Below are positions 48,601-61,627 of a DNA stretch of 64,000 nt, one piece after another. Source of the stretch: Aquila chrysaetos chrysaetos. Taxonomy: Eukaryota; Chordata; Aves; Accipitriformes; Accipitridae. The DNA lies in contig NC_044012.1 in NCBI RefSeq assembly GCF_900496995.4, forward strand, positions 3,906,001 through 3,970,000, read 5' to 3'. A program made the translations under genes and the position numbers. How positions within the stretch are numbered: position 1 is the stretch's first letter; each line of letters opens with the position of its first letter. Below the pieces are notes generated by a model. The model was given only the letters and a program-made list of their open reading frames with translations. It was not told the origin of the DNA and did not search any database.

Positions 48601-51600
48601 TATTACTATCTCAAGATTTTCCTGTATTGAGCCTTTTAAATCTCAAATCTGAAGTTTTTGAATTCAGAGTTTTGTGCAAAAAGAACTTAACAGCTCCCAA
48701 CCCAGGAATAGAGGATGCTGAAGACGTCACTGCAGTGGTTTAAGCAGTTGCCACTCTCTGTCCTTGGTAACTGAGCTGGCGTATGCGAACAGATGCCTGC
48801 GCCTCAGCTGCGCAGCTCCGTATTAGCTTAAACCACAGATCAAAGCAGTTTTGTGTTAACGGTGCCAGACTGAAGAGCAGCAGCTGAGGAATAAGCACAT
48901 GTTCTGCTGTCCTGACTCTGTGAAGGGGCCCTCATTTCTGGCAGCAACATTACCAGCCAAAAGTGCCATAAATGTTTGTTTAGTGAACATGAGTCAGAGT
49001 CCCAAGAAAATACTTGTAAGATCCTCAAGGAGCAGTTTGAGAACCCCAAGAGACGTGAAGACTCCTTCTCAGGAGTATGTGGAAGGTAACCTGGAAAAGC
49101 AAATGAGGTAAGGCTAGTTTGTTAACTCAAGAGTCTTCAGTTTTGTTAGACAACATGAGCAAGTCTGCAAATAGGAATAAGAGACTGAAAAGAAAATCAA
49201 TTCAGTCAGGATAAAAATTAAGCCCTTTAAAAAAAAAAAGCATATTAACTGTTGAAATATTCAGGATTTAACAAACTGATCTGCAAGACCAGAAGGACCA
49301 AACCAACTTTCTTCAAATGCTGATAAGCAAGTGAAATTAAATCAGAAACAGCAAAAGAATGCCACTCCATTTTAAACACCTATTTTCATTTTAAAAGCCT
49401 AATTATTTTAAACACTGCATAAAAATCTGATTTCCTGTTTACGTTAATATGGACATAAAATTCAAAATCAGCTCAAATTTATTAAAAAACAAACTTTAAG
49501 AGAAACCATCCACATATATGTAGAAGATTATTCTTTTCATATCTATAGTTTATACCCACAACTTGTAAAGAATACAGTCCAGATGAAAACAATCAGAAGA
49601 CAGTAATAATTTTTAATAATGTAGTAATGATTTTTTAGCTTTATCAGTAGTCCTGAGCTCCCCTTTTGTAAAATAGAGATGAAATACTTCTTTGCAGTAC
49701 ATTCTGAAAATTACTGTCTGCAAAGTCCTATGCTTGTTCTACAATCAGTATGTTCAGCGTTTTCACTACAATTTTAATACAAGAATGGCTATTTCAACTT
49801 TTGAAAAAAAGATCTAAAAGACATTGTGAATGCTTGTATTTCCATTGAGACTCTAAAATATAAGCCAGACCAAACCTCCAGCACCTAATTTGAACACCCA
49901 TTTCTTCCAAACCCCGTAATTGAGCACTGGGTTGTCAGTAAAGAAGTTAAAACCATCTGCAGTAAAAACCAAAAAATGAACGACTAGGAAAACAAAATCT
50001 ATGTGGTAAATCATGATGAGCTTGCATTGCAAAAGTTTCTTTCACATGGAAGATAACTGGAGAAATAAATGTTCTCTAACACTCCTACTGAGTATACAAG
50101 GCATACAAATTTCAGCTATCCATCTTTAGTTTTCAAAGAAAATCCTTTCCAGCCTTCCTTCATCTAATCATATTCTCATTAGGAGTATTTAGAAAACATA
50201 CAGATACAGAAATGAATGTCAGAGAGAATAACTACAACTCAAGAGCCTCCTTCCATCTTGGCCTACTGAAAGAAGTTATAAATAGCGCATACAAAACTTC
50301 CATCAGAGCAAACCATGCACATGAGAGATAATGGTTTTACTAATGCACACCATAAGCAGCAAGGCAATACCTTAGTTGGGAAAAAGTTTAATTACCCTAT
50401 ATCACAAGTTCTCAAACTGTAATGCCAAAAGCATGCTTTTCTTCCCATGAAGTATTTTTCTACTGCAATTACTACTATTATGTATTGTATTGTATTATTT
50501 GTAAAGTAAGATAAAAGAAATTGCAGAGCTGCACAAGAAGAGAATAGAATGTCCTAGTACTTGAAAGTGACAGAGAATCACAGGGCTTGGAGGTATCAAA
50601 AGGTCCTCCGCTCCATCCCCTCTGAATCAATTATAATGATTTCTGTAAATTCTGACTGGTGTTTCTCCAACCTTCTCCTAAAGCAGCGAGGACAACTCTA
50701 CAAGCACCACATAATACCTAGTCTAGGTCCTATTCCTATTTACTGCTTGAGGATTACTGAGAAAAATCAGTCTTTTCCTTTTCAGAGCAGCCTTTGACAT
50801 ATTAAATTTTACATCTGGTTCCATCTCTCTACTTCCATGTTTTTTCTTCTTGATGCTGAACAGCTCCTCCCCCTCACTCGTTCCTTTTCCATCAGAAATT
50901 TTATACTAACATTCATTTTGATTGCTCTTTTCCAGATATTCTCCAACTGCGAAGAACATTTTTCTTGAACTGATGACCTAAAACTGAATACAGTATTACT
51001 GACAAGTTAGTTTTTTTAGGGCTGTGTACAGCAAACCAGTCAACTATATAGCGCCAAGGACACTGAACAGAGGTGTTACTGGCTATTGAAAGATTTCAGA
51101 TTATTAATCCAGAGAGAAAGGCAGTGATCATCAGATATTTTAGTGAGGTCTAGATGGACTTCTACCAGGCCTACCACCAGTAAATATTTTCATTTTTGAT
51201 TTGTAAGTGAAATGTGTAAATCAAAACCCATCGAAGATAGCCACACACACAACCATGCAAGTGTTCTGCTACAAGAGTTTTCTTCTTAAAGCTAGAGTGT
51301 ACTTTCAAACAATAATCTGAAGAGCCACTCCTTTAACTAAGAACATCTGGCAATCCCCAGGAATCAGTATATTAAGATCAGCTACAAGCTATTTTACTCA
51401 TAATAGTATGTATTATTGCCACAGTTCACCCTGTTAATTTAATATACGCTCCAGTAAAATCTCCAACCAATTACTACACCAACTCAGAAAACATACCTAT
51501 TTACAGGCATGGTTTTGTTTAAGAGTTAGGTCTCTTCCTTTCAGTGTATGTGTTCAAGTGTAATACATTTTACCGCTGCAGGATACTTTGAAAAGGTTAG

Positions 51601-54600
51601 TACCTCTTTTGTTAACATAAGTAATAGTGTTCAAGTAACTATTTGTAAGGCAAGAGCTGTGTAAAAACCCTTTTAAAAAGTTTAGTATTTGGCTGTAAAA
51701 AGGGGTCAACAGAACACACCTCTTGCTTGGTTTTTGTGGTATAACCCTGGACAGACTCTCTTGCCACCAAACTTTCCAACGCATCCTGAACTGTGCGTAT
51801 CTTGTCTGACTGGATATCCAGTTGCAGGGTGAAGAAAGGTTGCAGTGTAGCAGACTCCTTGGAACTCTGCTGGTAAACAACAGATCTATGGAAACAAAAA
51901 AAAAAAGTTAAAATGTAATAAAGCAGAGTAATTTTCAACAATATAGAACCTTCAAGTAAGAACGGATTGAAGTCTACTTTAGTAACTTGATTTATAGTTA
52001 ATCCAAAGCAACACATACAAATACAAGATTAAGGATAAGTTTCAATGACTTGAATCCACTTTACCACAATTTAAATGTTTTTCACATCCACTTAGAGCAT
52101 ACTGAATGGGATAATATTTGAATTGTTTTATTTATGCAAGGACTAAACCAGTTGTTGGATAAGCATCAAGTTTAAAGAAAAATACTGAAATTTTTGATAA
52201 TGCATTTAAAAAGATTCACCAGTGGACTCTTTTTGTTAAGAGTTTTGAAATTATGTTTTCCAACAGATCTTTAGAAGTGCAAAATACTAGTGCTTATCTA
52301 ACTGCATGTTCTACTGTAAAAATTACAACTGATGCCAGATTCTCCAATAAAAATACACAAATTCTGTAGTCACTTCATTAAAACCAATTTCACAGTGATT
52401 TTAAATTGTTTGCTTAAATCTTGCCATAGGAAGTATGAACTGTGCTCCATCAAGGACTGGCATTTCCTTTTCCTCCCATCACTTTCTGTGTCCAGGCTTT
52501 GTCCATTTACTCCTTTGTACATAAATTGGAGTTGTTTGGAAAACTGACAGGAGTAACGACCTAGGGCATGAGAACATGTTTCCTGTTTTTTTGTTTTTAT
52601 TTTTGTTTGAAGTGTATTCAGTTGCAGCCTTTAAGTAGCCTGGCTTGGTGATCATCGTCTTGTGCAACGAGACAGTACACTCTTCAGCCACAACATCACT
52701 GCACTAAGTGAACTCTTTCTGATTTTCGTTTCTCTTACACTTCGCTGAAAACTTAAAACCATCAAACATGGCTCAAGAATTTTTTTATTTTATTTTGAAA
52801 GCAGTACTTGCATCAAAAAGCTCCAGATCTACAAAAATGTGGTTTTATACAGCCAAAGAAATCATTCATTTACAATATTGTTACGCTTCTCACAGTGCCT
52901 TTACAAAGCTTGAAAGTAAGATAATTAACATAGTATTAATTCATGTAGCCATGCTGAAATTTCTCCAGGTCACGTACAATATGTTAACATATGGGTTTAA
53001 TGCCTGTACTGCAAACTCCTATCAAAAGAGCCCCTTGACTCAGGCAAAGCCCTGAAGCACAAACAGAAAGCCAATGCATCTTTATATTGGCAAATATATA
53101 TCCTTTAGAGGAAAGACAGCGTATGAAAAACAGTAGCATCTTTATTCCAGTTTAACACTTCCTCCTTGGCTATATTTAAGGACAAAACCTTCAACACATG
53201 GCAAGTGCAGTGTTTCAACAAACAAACCCTTCACTGTTAAGTCTTGCTGCTTTTGGATACACTTCCCAAACCCTTTTTAAGCTAACCATTATTTAGTGCA
53301 ATAATCAACAGAAAAATGCTAACAACTCCCAACAGTTTTCAAGTCCATGTATTAAAGATTCAATTAATAATATGGATAATATTCTGAAAGTATAACATTC
53401 AGGAATAATTATTATTATTTTTATTTAAATTGCAACATTTCTTCAAAACATTTTCTTCAAAAAGATATGCAGAAATTTATTTGATAGCAAAACCTTAGCT
53501 GGACTATGATTTTCTGTAACAATACCACTTATTAGAATAATTACAAGTTTCAATTGGTCAAGGGAAAATGCATCATTTTCAATGAATAATTACTCTCAGG
53601 TCCTGCAAGAACTCTACAGTAAGAATTTTTCAGGAATGCAGGCACTGCCCATTGCTACCCTGCTTAAACTAAAACAATGTAATTGATGTATTTTCTTCTA
53701 AAATAACAGTGCATTTGAAGGGAAAAGTTGGTACTACTTACGGAAATATTTAGCAGACTCCTAACTGGCTTGTGAGCTAGCTTGCATAACAAATACTTGA
53801 AATTCACACAAACTGAAAGTCAAAAGGGACTCCTGCACATGAACAAACCAGACCCTGATAGAACTGTGTATCTTTGTACTTAAATGTGTAAGTCTCACAT
53901 TGCTTAAGGAAGACTTTTGGGGTTGTTGGGGGTCTTTTAAGCAATTGTGCCTAAACAGGCATTTAAAAGACAATTAAAGCCTTGAGAGGACAGCCTAAAG
54001 TTTCCCAAGCCAAAAGATGCCAATTCAAACCATGTTTTCCTAGCTGCTTTTTCCATTCGATTTTTCCAATTTCTGATGCTTTCCTTTAGTGGAATTCTAC
54101 TGGTAATTCTGTATTCAATCCTTCCTACCTCCACCCTCAGCTTCAGAGGATGAAGCTTTCCAACATCACAACATGGGATACTGTTTCTGCAGTAAACCCT
54201 GTGACCTGGTTTGGAGGCTAAATAAAGTGGGTGTGGTGACAGCAGACAACAGATGTTGGATTGGACCCTGTGGTTCTGTTGCTCAGTGCAAGTTTTTGCC
54301 TTTTTTCAGTATTACCTTTGCTGTATGTCATTTTCTGTGGACTTCTGCAGAAGACAGAGTTCTCTTGGTCTTCTTAATTTAAAAACTAATGGAATCATGT
54401 AAAGATCTAAACAATTCTGACCATGATAAATATACTAAGGGTATTAACAATACCTTGGGTATGTGAACATACCATCAATGTGGAACTTCATCAATACGTA
54501 CAAACATCTGTCTGCCAATTTCTATGGAAAATATCATTTTATTTGCCAGCTGTCTGACTCAAATCCCAGAAGAATAATTTCAGTGCATTTCACAGGCAGA

Positions 54601-57600
54601 AGGCACTAGCCCACATTATTCACACCTCTAGACTGAATACCTGGCAACACGGAGTCAAACACTAGCAATTAAGTGTCTGTCTCCAATTTAAAAATAATTC
54701 TTCAAGTCTAGTATTTTTGTTTTGGAATATGTTTTTAGCAAGTGTTTACCTTGCTTTCATTTTAAATTACACATTTCTTCAAACAAGTCATAAGGCTTCC
54801 TTTCCAATAAATATTCTTTCAGTATCTACTTTCTGCCTTCATCTGGTATCAGACCTGAATACAAGTAATGTCCCACATGCTTTTCATTCCTGTAACATCT
54901 TGTAGTAATTTACATTTTTCCAAACTTCTTTCGCCTTTAACATTTATTAACTATTACACCTAACTTTCCTGCCTCTGGGAAGCATAAGTGTCTAAATAAC
55001 CAAAAGTTTATGATTTTTAATTTTATGTCATTCATTTACTGACCAGATTTAACTCTTTGCAAATCTCACTACCCCTTAGTATCCTTATTTACAAAACGAG
55101 TCAAGACTCCTCAGAGGTCACAAAAATTAGGTAGCTGTAAAGTTCTTTGGAATTCTTAGACATTAATATGCAAAGCATACATATTTCAAACTCCTCCTCT
55201 ATATGCAATTCAGGGCTTTTGTTCTCTAAACTATCTGTTCTTTTAAGACACTTAAAAAGATTCAGACTCTACAGTAAGTCATAGAATCATTTGATCATTG
55301 ATCAATCCTTTGATCATTCTGTTCCATCTTCTGAACTCTCTCTTGCATAACAAATGCTTCATGGTAGAATGTTCACCTCTCCTGGCCTGAACAAACTGTG
55401 TAGCAGTCTCTTCCATCCAACTATTCAATAATGGTGAAAAATACAGAAAGCAAAGCAGAGGAAAATGTTAAATGTAAAGGCAAAGAAGCCTATGGCCTCA
55501 ACAACTTTCAGAAAAAAACACTATACCTTATATGACCACCAAAAATATCCGTAATTGGAGTCTGAACAAAGTCAGCCTGTCGAGTGACTGATGACTTGTT
55601 GCGAGGTCCTACTTGCTCCCATTCATCCTCACTGCCTTCCCCTTGTTCATCTTGCTCCTCTTCTTCATGAACAGTCTGAGCCTCAGGGCCATTGGAAACT
55701 GAGAGTTCTTAAAGTGAAGAAGAAAAAAACCATATTGGTATTTTACAAATAAAACATGTATACAGATAAAGAATTTAAAAGGCAAAAAATCCAATTCAAA
55801 TAATTTTCAGATGATAAAATGTTTTCATAGATCATGTATTTGAGAAAGTAAATGAGAACAAGTATATTCCAGGCTCACTCACAGCTGGACATATCCATGC
55901 ATTAACACAATACAGCTCACTGATGACTGTATGTAAACAAATGTAGTTTTCTAGCAAAGTTTGATATATTTTTAGTAGCAAATTTATGGGGTAGAAAATT
56001 AGAAAGTCAAGTGTTATTCTGGAAACATAATTATGCCATTATTAAATACAACTCCTTTTCTGCACAGATATTTTACAGGGAACCCAAGGCTTAGCAAATA
56101 TTTTCTTTGCAAGTGCCAAAGTCAGGAGGCTATAAACTGCACACAGCTAAAGAACAAAATATGAAATGATCATTTTATATCATAAAGAATTTACCCTACT
56201 AATGAGAAAGTGGGTAACTAGTGATCTTAATTCTATGAAGACTAAGCGTTTTGCTTCATTTTTAATAGGGGACCCAAACATAAAGCCACTGTAAAATAAA
56301 ATGGCATTTTACTCTGCATAAATTCTAATACTTCTTCCAAAGAAAATTTTTCTCCAATTTTGTCAATAAGAATTTTAAAATAAGTTGGTATGTTTTGTTT
56401 TATATTAGATGGAAATTAGCCATTAGTCTAGAAGTTTCCAGTTCAAAAAAAGATCTTAACAGTGGTTTAAAGATCAGTGAAAAAACACACCGATATATTT
56501 TTGAACTACCATGGAGAGAGCCAAAACCCCAGTAAACAACTGACATTGCAGGTATTATGAATGGCAGACAAACGTACCTATGCTTAAGACAAGACTAGTC
56601 AGCTTGAGTTAGCCTCAAATAATGCTCAGTTGAGCTCAGTAAAAATTTGCAATACAGAAATTCGTTGTTCAGGAGGACCAAGTGTATGACTTATTGTCAT
56701 TCAGAGTATTTACAGAATGATAATGCTTTTCCAAATCCCAGTAACACTTCAGATCATTCATAAATTGGACAGAATGGACTCATTTTATCCTTCGGACACA
56801 TTTTAACAAAAGATTATTTGTTAATGTCTTTTGAGTCCCCTAAAACATGGCACTCTATCCCTATCTCAACATCTACTCCAACCATTTACTCTGTATTACA
56901 GAATCACAAAAAAAGGAGAATATCTGAAAGAAATTAAGTTTGCTACAAAAAAAAAAAAAATCCACTAACTTTCATTATGTGGAGAGAGAAGTTTCTTTAG
57001 GGTCAGCATTTCTTCATGTAGTCCATTGAGGATAAATCCCAAGTATTCTTCAGCATCCTCTTGCCTGCCCTAAATAAAATGTTTTTTTCAATTATTATAT
57101 GACGTTTTCATTTTAACAGAAGGTTAATGACATGGAACATCTAGCCTTCTCCTGTAAATTTAGACTGAATAGTTGGTAAATTAGCGAAGTTGTAAAATTA
57201 AATAAAGTTTAAATTTTACTATAACAAACCCTCATTAACCTGCCATAAGCAGTAAGTACACACATAAGCTTGACCTGGAAACAAGCATTTCTGCTTTCTT
57301 TTCAATACAAGTTCAATTTAACATCCGAGTTGGTAATTTTTTTTTTTGTTTTGGTTTTTTGGGCTATTTCTTTAAAAAGTGATATTAAAAGTTGGTGTCA
57401 AACCAAGGCCAAATCAAAAGATGGTTTGAACTATTATCTTTTCTTTAAATTAAAACTAAACGTGAAATAGTATTTTGAAGTCTCTGTGGACCTTCAACCA
57501 TTCCAAGCTGAATCCCAAGCAGAAATGAACCACTGTTCATTTCTTAAATATAAATCAATAGGTACCTTCTTTATAAAAAGAGATATTCCATTCCAATAGT

Positions 57601-60600
57601 AATTTATTATTCTGACATATCGAACTGCCAAACTTGTAATTAACATCTTCCTATAATTTAAGTCCCAAGACAGTCTGGCTTCATTATAATGAACTATCAA
57701 CTAGTTGATTTTAGTGGTATTTAGGCACAGAACCTGATGTATGGCTTTATATTGTTTTAATGACAGTTACTGCCTTGCAATGCAATTACAGAAGTCAAAG
57801 ATTTGTAAGTCACACCTTTTCTGACAGACTTGACTTTATAACCGTCAAAAGTCTATAAATGTATGTAGGTTCAAAGGCAGCTCCTGGTCGGATGTCTCTC
57901 ACAATTTTATCACCTAAAGCTGCAAGGGAAAAAAGAAGTACATAAAAATAACAATATATAGAAGTTTTTCTACATTATAGCTTAACACTCTCTTCACACA
58001 TCACTAGATTTTGGAATCCAAAATTATTTTTTATTAAGTCTTATTACAATTTTAGTGACTCAAGCTCAGAATTCATAAGATACAACTCTCTTATCCATAC
58101 ACATTTTTTTAAAAACGTCTTATGTCACCCTACATAGACTTACAGATGGTCTGGAAAAGTTAGTACTCTTTTTATAGTCAGCACTCTGAAGATTAGCAAG
58201 AACATCCATAACCATCATAAAAGAATAATTCTATTTGAATTTTTGTACTACTTTTGTACTCAAAGAACACTTCCTTAAGTCTTTTATACATTTGTAATTC
58301 CAATAGATCACTTTTCCTCACTGCAGAGGAAAAACAAAAAAACCAACAAGGAACAGTTTGACAGAATGTTCAACCTAGTGGCAATACAAGGCCTCAGAAA
58401 CTATATTTGAAAACTACACAATACAATAAAATGACCTAGAACTATAATAAGTTGCATAAGACAGTAAGATTTGTTTTACAGAAACAAAACTTAAGCAGCA
58501 AACCACAGAAATGTCTGAACTGTTTGGAAATCACTGGAATAACCAGCTCCTTGTGATATTTTCTTATAATGTTACATAAACACATTCCTGAAACTGTTCT
58601 TTATTTCTATAAGTTATTAATACAACAGATTTGGTTCAGAGATTAAAAAATGAAACCTACAAGATAATTTATTTGCATCAAAAAACCCCATTCTATTCCT
58701 CACTACATAATCATCACTGATCCTAAACACATGTTAGCAAGACCCATACACTTCTGAAGTTTTCACACTGAAATAGTGCATAGGATAGGGAGGAATTAAA
58801 AGCCACGATAACATGCCTGCAGGCAATCTCTAACTGCTAAAGAGACCTATTATGGCCTCATTTTGTTCCAAACAAAAGTAAGTGTTTAATATTTAAGGAA
58901 AAGTGATAGAATTGAGCAAGTTGATAAACCAAACAGCTAGGAATATGTAAGGAAGGAAACGGAGTAAAATACAGTGAATATCAAATTATTTTGTTACAAA
59001 GGGCATGTTCTTAGAAGACATCTTAACATTTAAGCTAATCTTCAACAAAAACTATTCTTACTGCACTTGTACATTTAGTCTACCAAATAAAAGAAAAAAT
59101 TTAAGGTGCAAAACCTATGACTTCTTGACATGAATCACCAGTAAGAAAACACATAACACTGACAGAAAAGCAGTAACAAACTTTTTAAGATATCAAGAAA
59201 CGCCAAAAGTCCAAAGAGCCATCAAGGGGTTCAAGCACCAGTATTTAAATGTCTTAAGTACATCACACAATGCAGATCCTTACCACAAAGCCTTCTTATC
59301 ATGATTTTAAGACTTTTCTCCCTCTATTACCACTCACCTTGTTTTGCTTTAGGAGGTACAGGCATATTAGTGAACTCATTCATTAAACGAACACTGAAAC
59401 AGAATGGAAGGAACAACTAGACATGAGCAGCAAGTTAAGACTTAGAAGGACAAATAATAAAATTAGATCATTGTCATTACTGACCGCCAAAAAAAAACCA
59501 AACCAAAGAATATCATAATAAGTCTGAGTAAAGTTCACACAAAAATTAACCTGATCATTGCCAATGAAACCAAGGTGTTAGGTTAGTTCTTGCAGCTCTC
59601 ACGGTTCAGTTTTGCATATTAAACACTATTTAAAACTGGTCTTCCTCAGGCAACAGGAACTATCTTCCTTGACTAGTCAAGCAATTGTAAAATACCAAGT
59701 TCATTATAAAAACCATGTATCACCAAAAAAACCCACAAAAAAGACTTCTGGATACATATCAACTTTCAACAATTGCAGTAAACAATCATCTGTTAGATAT
59801 TTCTGAATGAGCTTAGTCAGATCACAGATTTATTTTATATTTTTTTTTAACAAGCTACTTACAAACTGTCTATCATTGGTGTTGAGGTACACGGCCGCTG
59901 TGATTTTGAATACATTGGAATGGACTTCATTAAATGATACATTGGAGGGCAAGCAACCAAGGCTTGCAGGGTCTATGCAGTGGCATTAAGGAAATATTCA
60001 GAAAATGTAATCTGCATGTTAACCAAATATTCAATTATATTTAAAGTTATATGCAAAACAAAGCTAACTCTTTATTATGTAGACCAATCCAATAACTAAA
60101 TTGGAACAGATGGATGGACTTTTATCATAACATTAACTAATAATGCAGAGAAGTTATACCAAAAAACCCTGGCATCTTGTAACATGCAGTGATTTCGCTG
60201 GCACGTCAATAATGTCAAAAACTTTAATTAAGGGGAAAGGAAACATTTAGTCCAGGAGCAGGAGAGGAAAAGAACCTTCATAGGAAAGACTTCATAAAAT
60301 TAACAATTTGAAAATTGGCAAGTGATAACCTGTAACATGCTTTCTGAAAAGAATGGAAGAAGCCAGCTGACAGACTTCAAGTTAAAGGTGATGATTCACC
60401 CCCATAACCAAACCAAACCAAAAAAACGCGCTGATGTGAAACATTCTGCAGTGTAAGGAAGAGTTTGGAGTAACCAGTAAAACTACAGCCTACGTTGGGA
60501 GAAAATACTTTAAACACATCAAAGTCTGTGCTACTCAGCAAGAACAGTGAACAGAGGAAATGTATTAAAAGACTGGAGGGGCAGTGAAATGACAAAAAAG

Positions 60601-61627
60601 GCAGCAACCTCTACAGCTAGAGAGATATATTAACTTGGTTCCTGTAGTGTGCAAAAATTGAGTAACAAATTCCCATGTAACATTTTAAGACTAAAAAAAT
60701 GGGAGCTAATACATACAATCACATGAGTGCAGAACTGGTTACATGAGATAAAAGCTGACGTTTAAAGCACGATTGCTGGTCTGGAAATGCGTTATTAGGT
60801 TCTGCAATGATCAGTCTTGAAATTGGTCGTAATATTTTTCACTAGCAGTTAAAGTATCCTAATTAACAATGGCTCACTGCAAGTGACAACATAAGCAATA
60901 GAGATACATTAATAAAAAAATTATTATTGATAAAATTATCATAAGACAGCAGTGAAAAAGGAAGATTTCTGTTACCCAAGGTACAAGTCGCTTTTGCAGG
61001 GGAATACAATTCTAATACATTAAGAGTGAGCTAATCTTCCATCCCTTTGTAAAAGGGTTAAACACCACATTTACACAGTTGATATGATAGACAGCCTGCT
61101 CAACAGAAAACCAAATGATCCACTTACCAAATCGCCAAAACAAAGCCTAAGAGTAAGAATAGTTGACTTCATGTACAAAAGAGCTATAACGACTTAAGTT
61201 GACGCACAAAGAGTCATGAGTAAACATAACCAGAAATTACAAGGTTTTCAGTCATGAGGAAGTTAACAGTTCTGAAGTATTCTGACAGAGGTAACAGACA
61301 AGTTGCAAACAAGATTGTGCAACCAGCTGCAGGGGAACCCTGGACACACGGTTCAATGATCCAAAATACGCCTAGATTTCTAGATGCTACCCTTAAACAT
61401 TTTAACCACAGTAGTAGGATATGGGAAGACAAACACTTCTATAAAATACTTACCAGAATAATCCAGAAAAACTTTGACAGATATAATATACAAATTTTAA
61501 CTTAAATGTATTAATTTTTTCCAAGGTAAGGATACAGCATTGATGTAGCACCAGTTTCCTTTGTTGATCAGCCCTCGCGGTTGCAAAGACACTGGTTTAT
61601 GTATTAGTCTTACATTTTCCAGTATTT
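42476..61627 (-). CDS. USP10: USP10: ubiquitin-specific protease 10 (3' half; last ten coding exons)
   Basis: A cysteine protease that removes ubiquitin from substrates. Known mammalian targets include p53, Beclin-1 complexes and 40S ribosomal proteins, and it binds G3BP in stress-granule control. The coding join is 61627-61536, 59972-59863, 59393-59338, 57919-57816, 57069-56970, 55707-55527, 51885-51720, 46590-46446, 45186-45121 and 42663-42476. All junctions are GT-AG and all phases close: 1,208 nt, 401 residues and TGA (human USP10 totals 798). The USP catalytic triad is present: Cys box [11 protein letters not shown], His box [10 protein letters not shown], then the Asp-containing WLRIDDQ. 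The N-terminal half, with the G3BP-binding motif and start codon, lies beyond the right edge. The gene is transcribed toward CRISPLD2 in the same direction. Confidence 0.96.
45121..45186 (-). CDS. USP10: USP10 short exon (ELLSPGV)
   Basis: 66 nt, reading (E)[21 protein letters not shown] and one base of V, aligned with human [21 protein letters not shown]. It is open on both sides but too short to be noticed without homology. Confidence 0.93.
46446..46590 (-). CDS. USP10: USP10 exon (VLHLKRF)
   Basis: 145 nt, reading [48 protein letters not shown] and one base of E. It carries the conserved [12 protein letters not shown] of USP domains. Acceptor gttttag, donor gtaaag. Confidence 0.96.
46591..51719 (-). 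other. USP10: USP10 intron (5.1 kb)
   Basis: AT-rich. It contains a degraded CR1-like element at about 50,560-51,020; no other recognised feature. Confidence 0.8.
50560..51020 (-). mobile_element. Degraded CR1/L3-like LINE 3' region
   Basis: The plus strand shows the antisense of a CR1-family 3' end. In order: agaatcacagggcttggag, tctggttccatctctctact, ttgattgctcttttccagat then attctccaact, and cctaaaactgaatacagtat. This parallels the CR1/L3 consensus 'ggttggaag...gctctcctctggactctctccaatt...cccaaaactggacacagtac'. Highly diverged, hence old. Confidence 0.6.
51720..51885 (-). CDS. USP10: USP10 exon (catalytic domain, [11 protein letters not shown])
   Basis: 166 nt, reading [55 protein letters not shown]. 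Essentially identical to human USP10. The donor gtgtgt is preceded by GAG. Confidence 0.96.
51886..55526 (-). other. USP10: USP10 intron (3.6 kb)
   Basis: AT-rich, without recognised exons. A possible CR1 remnant begins at about 55,280 with catagaatcatttgatcatt. Unsupported small open frames only. Confidence 0.75.
55276..55345 (-). repeat. Possible CR1 remnant with TGATCA repeats
   Basis: Begins catagaatcattt, like an inverted CR1 terminus, and contains three TTGATCATT-like copies (55,290-55,320). Too short for firm classification. Confidence 0.3.
55527..55707 (-). CDS. USP10: USP10 exon with acidic insertion
   Basis: 181 nt. Begins [20 protein letters not shown], then [40 protein letters not shown] and two bases of R. 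The acidic loop sits inside the catalytic domain, as in human, and differs mainly in its first third. Acceptor tttaag, donor gtatag. Confidence 0.95.
56970..57069 (-). CDS. USP10: USP10 exon ([20 protein letters not shown])
   Basis: 100 nt. Starts [20 protein letters not shown] and ends LLSPHNE plus one base of K. This is the conserved QEDAxEYL segment of USP proteases. Donor gttagt is non-optimal but conserves the GT. Confidence 0.95.
57816..57919 (-). CDS. USP10: USP10 exon (catalytic domain)
   Basis: 104 nt, reading [20 protein letters not shown] then [15 protein letters not shown]. Near-identical to human; the N-to-I change in TVIKSS is the only clear difference I noticed. Donor gtgtga. 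Confidence 0.95.
59338..59393 (-). CDS. USP10: USP10 short exon (VRLMNEF)
   Basis: A 56-nt exon: last base of [19 protein letters not shown] and one base of A. It matches human [20 protein letters not shown]. Donor gtgagt. Confidence 0.95.
59863..59972 (-). CDS. USP10: USP10 exon (catalytic domain, TLQAL)
   Basis: 110 nt, reading [20 protein letters not shown] then [16 protein letters not shown] and two bases of F. It continues directly from CYINA across the intron. Donor gtaagt. Confidence 0.95.
61536..61627 (-). CDS. USP10: USP10 exon with the catalytic cysteine
   Basis: 92 nt, entered in phase 1. Reads (E)[18 protein letters not shown] then [12 protein letters not shown], matching human [20 protein letters not shown]. 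The Cys in GNWC is the USP nucleophile (human C424). Acceptor tctgcag, donor GCT/gtatcc (a weaker donor). Confidence 0.95.
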
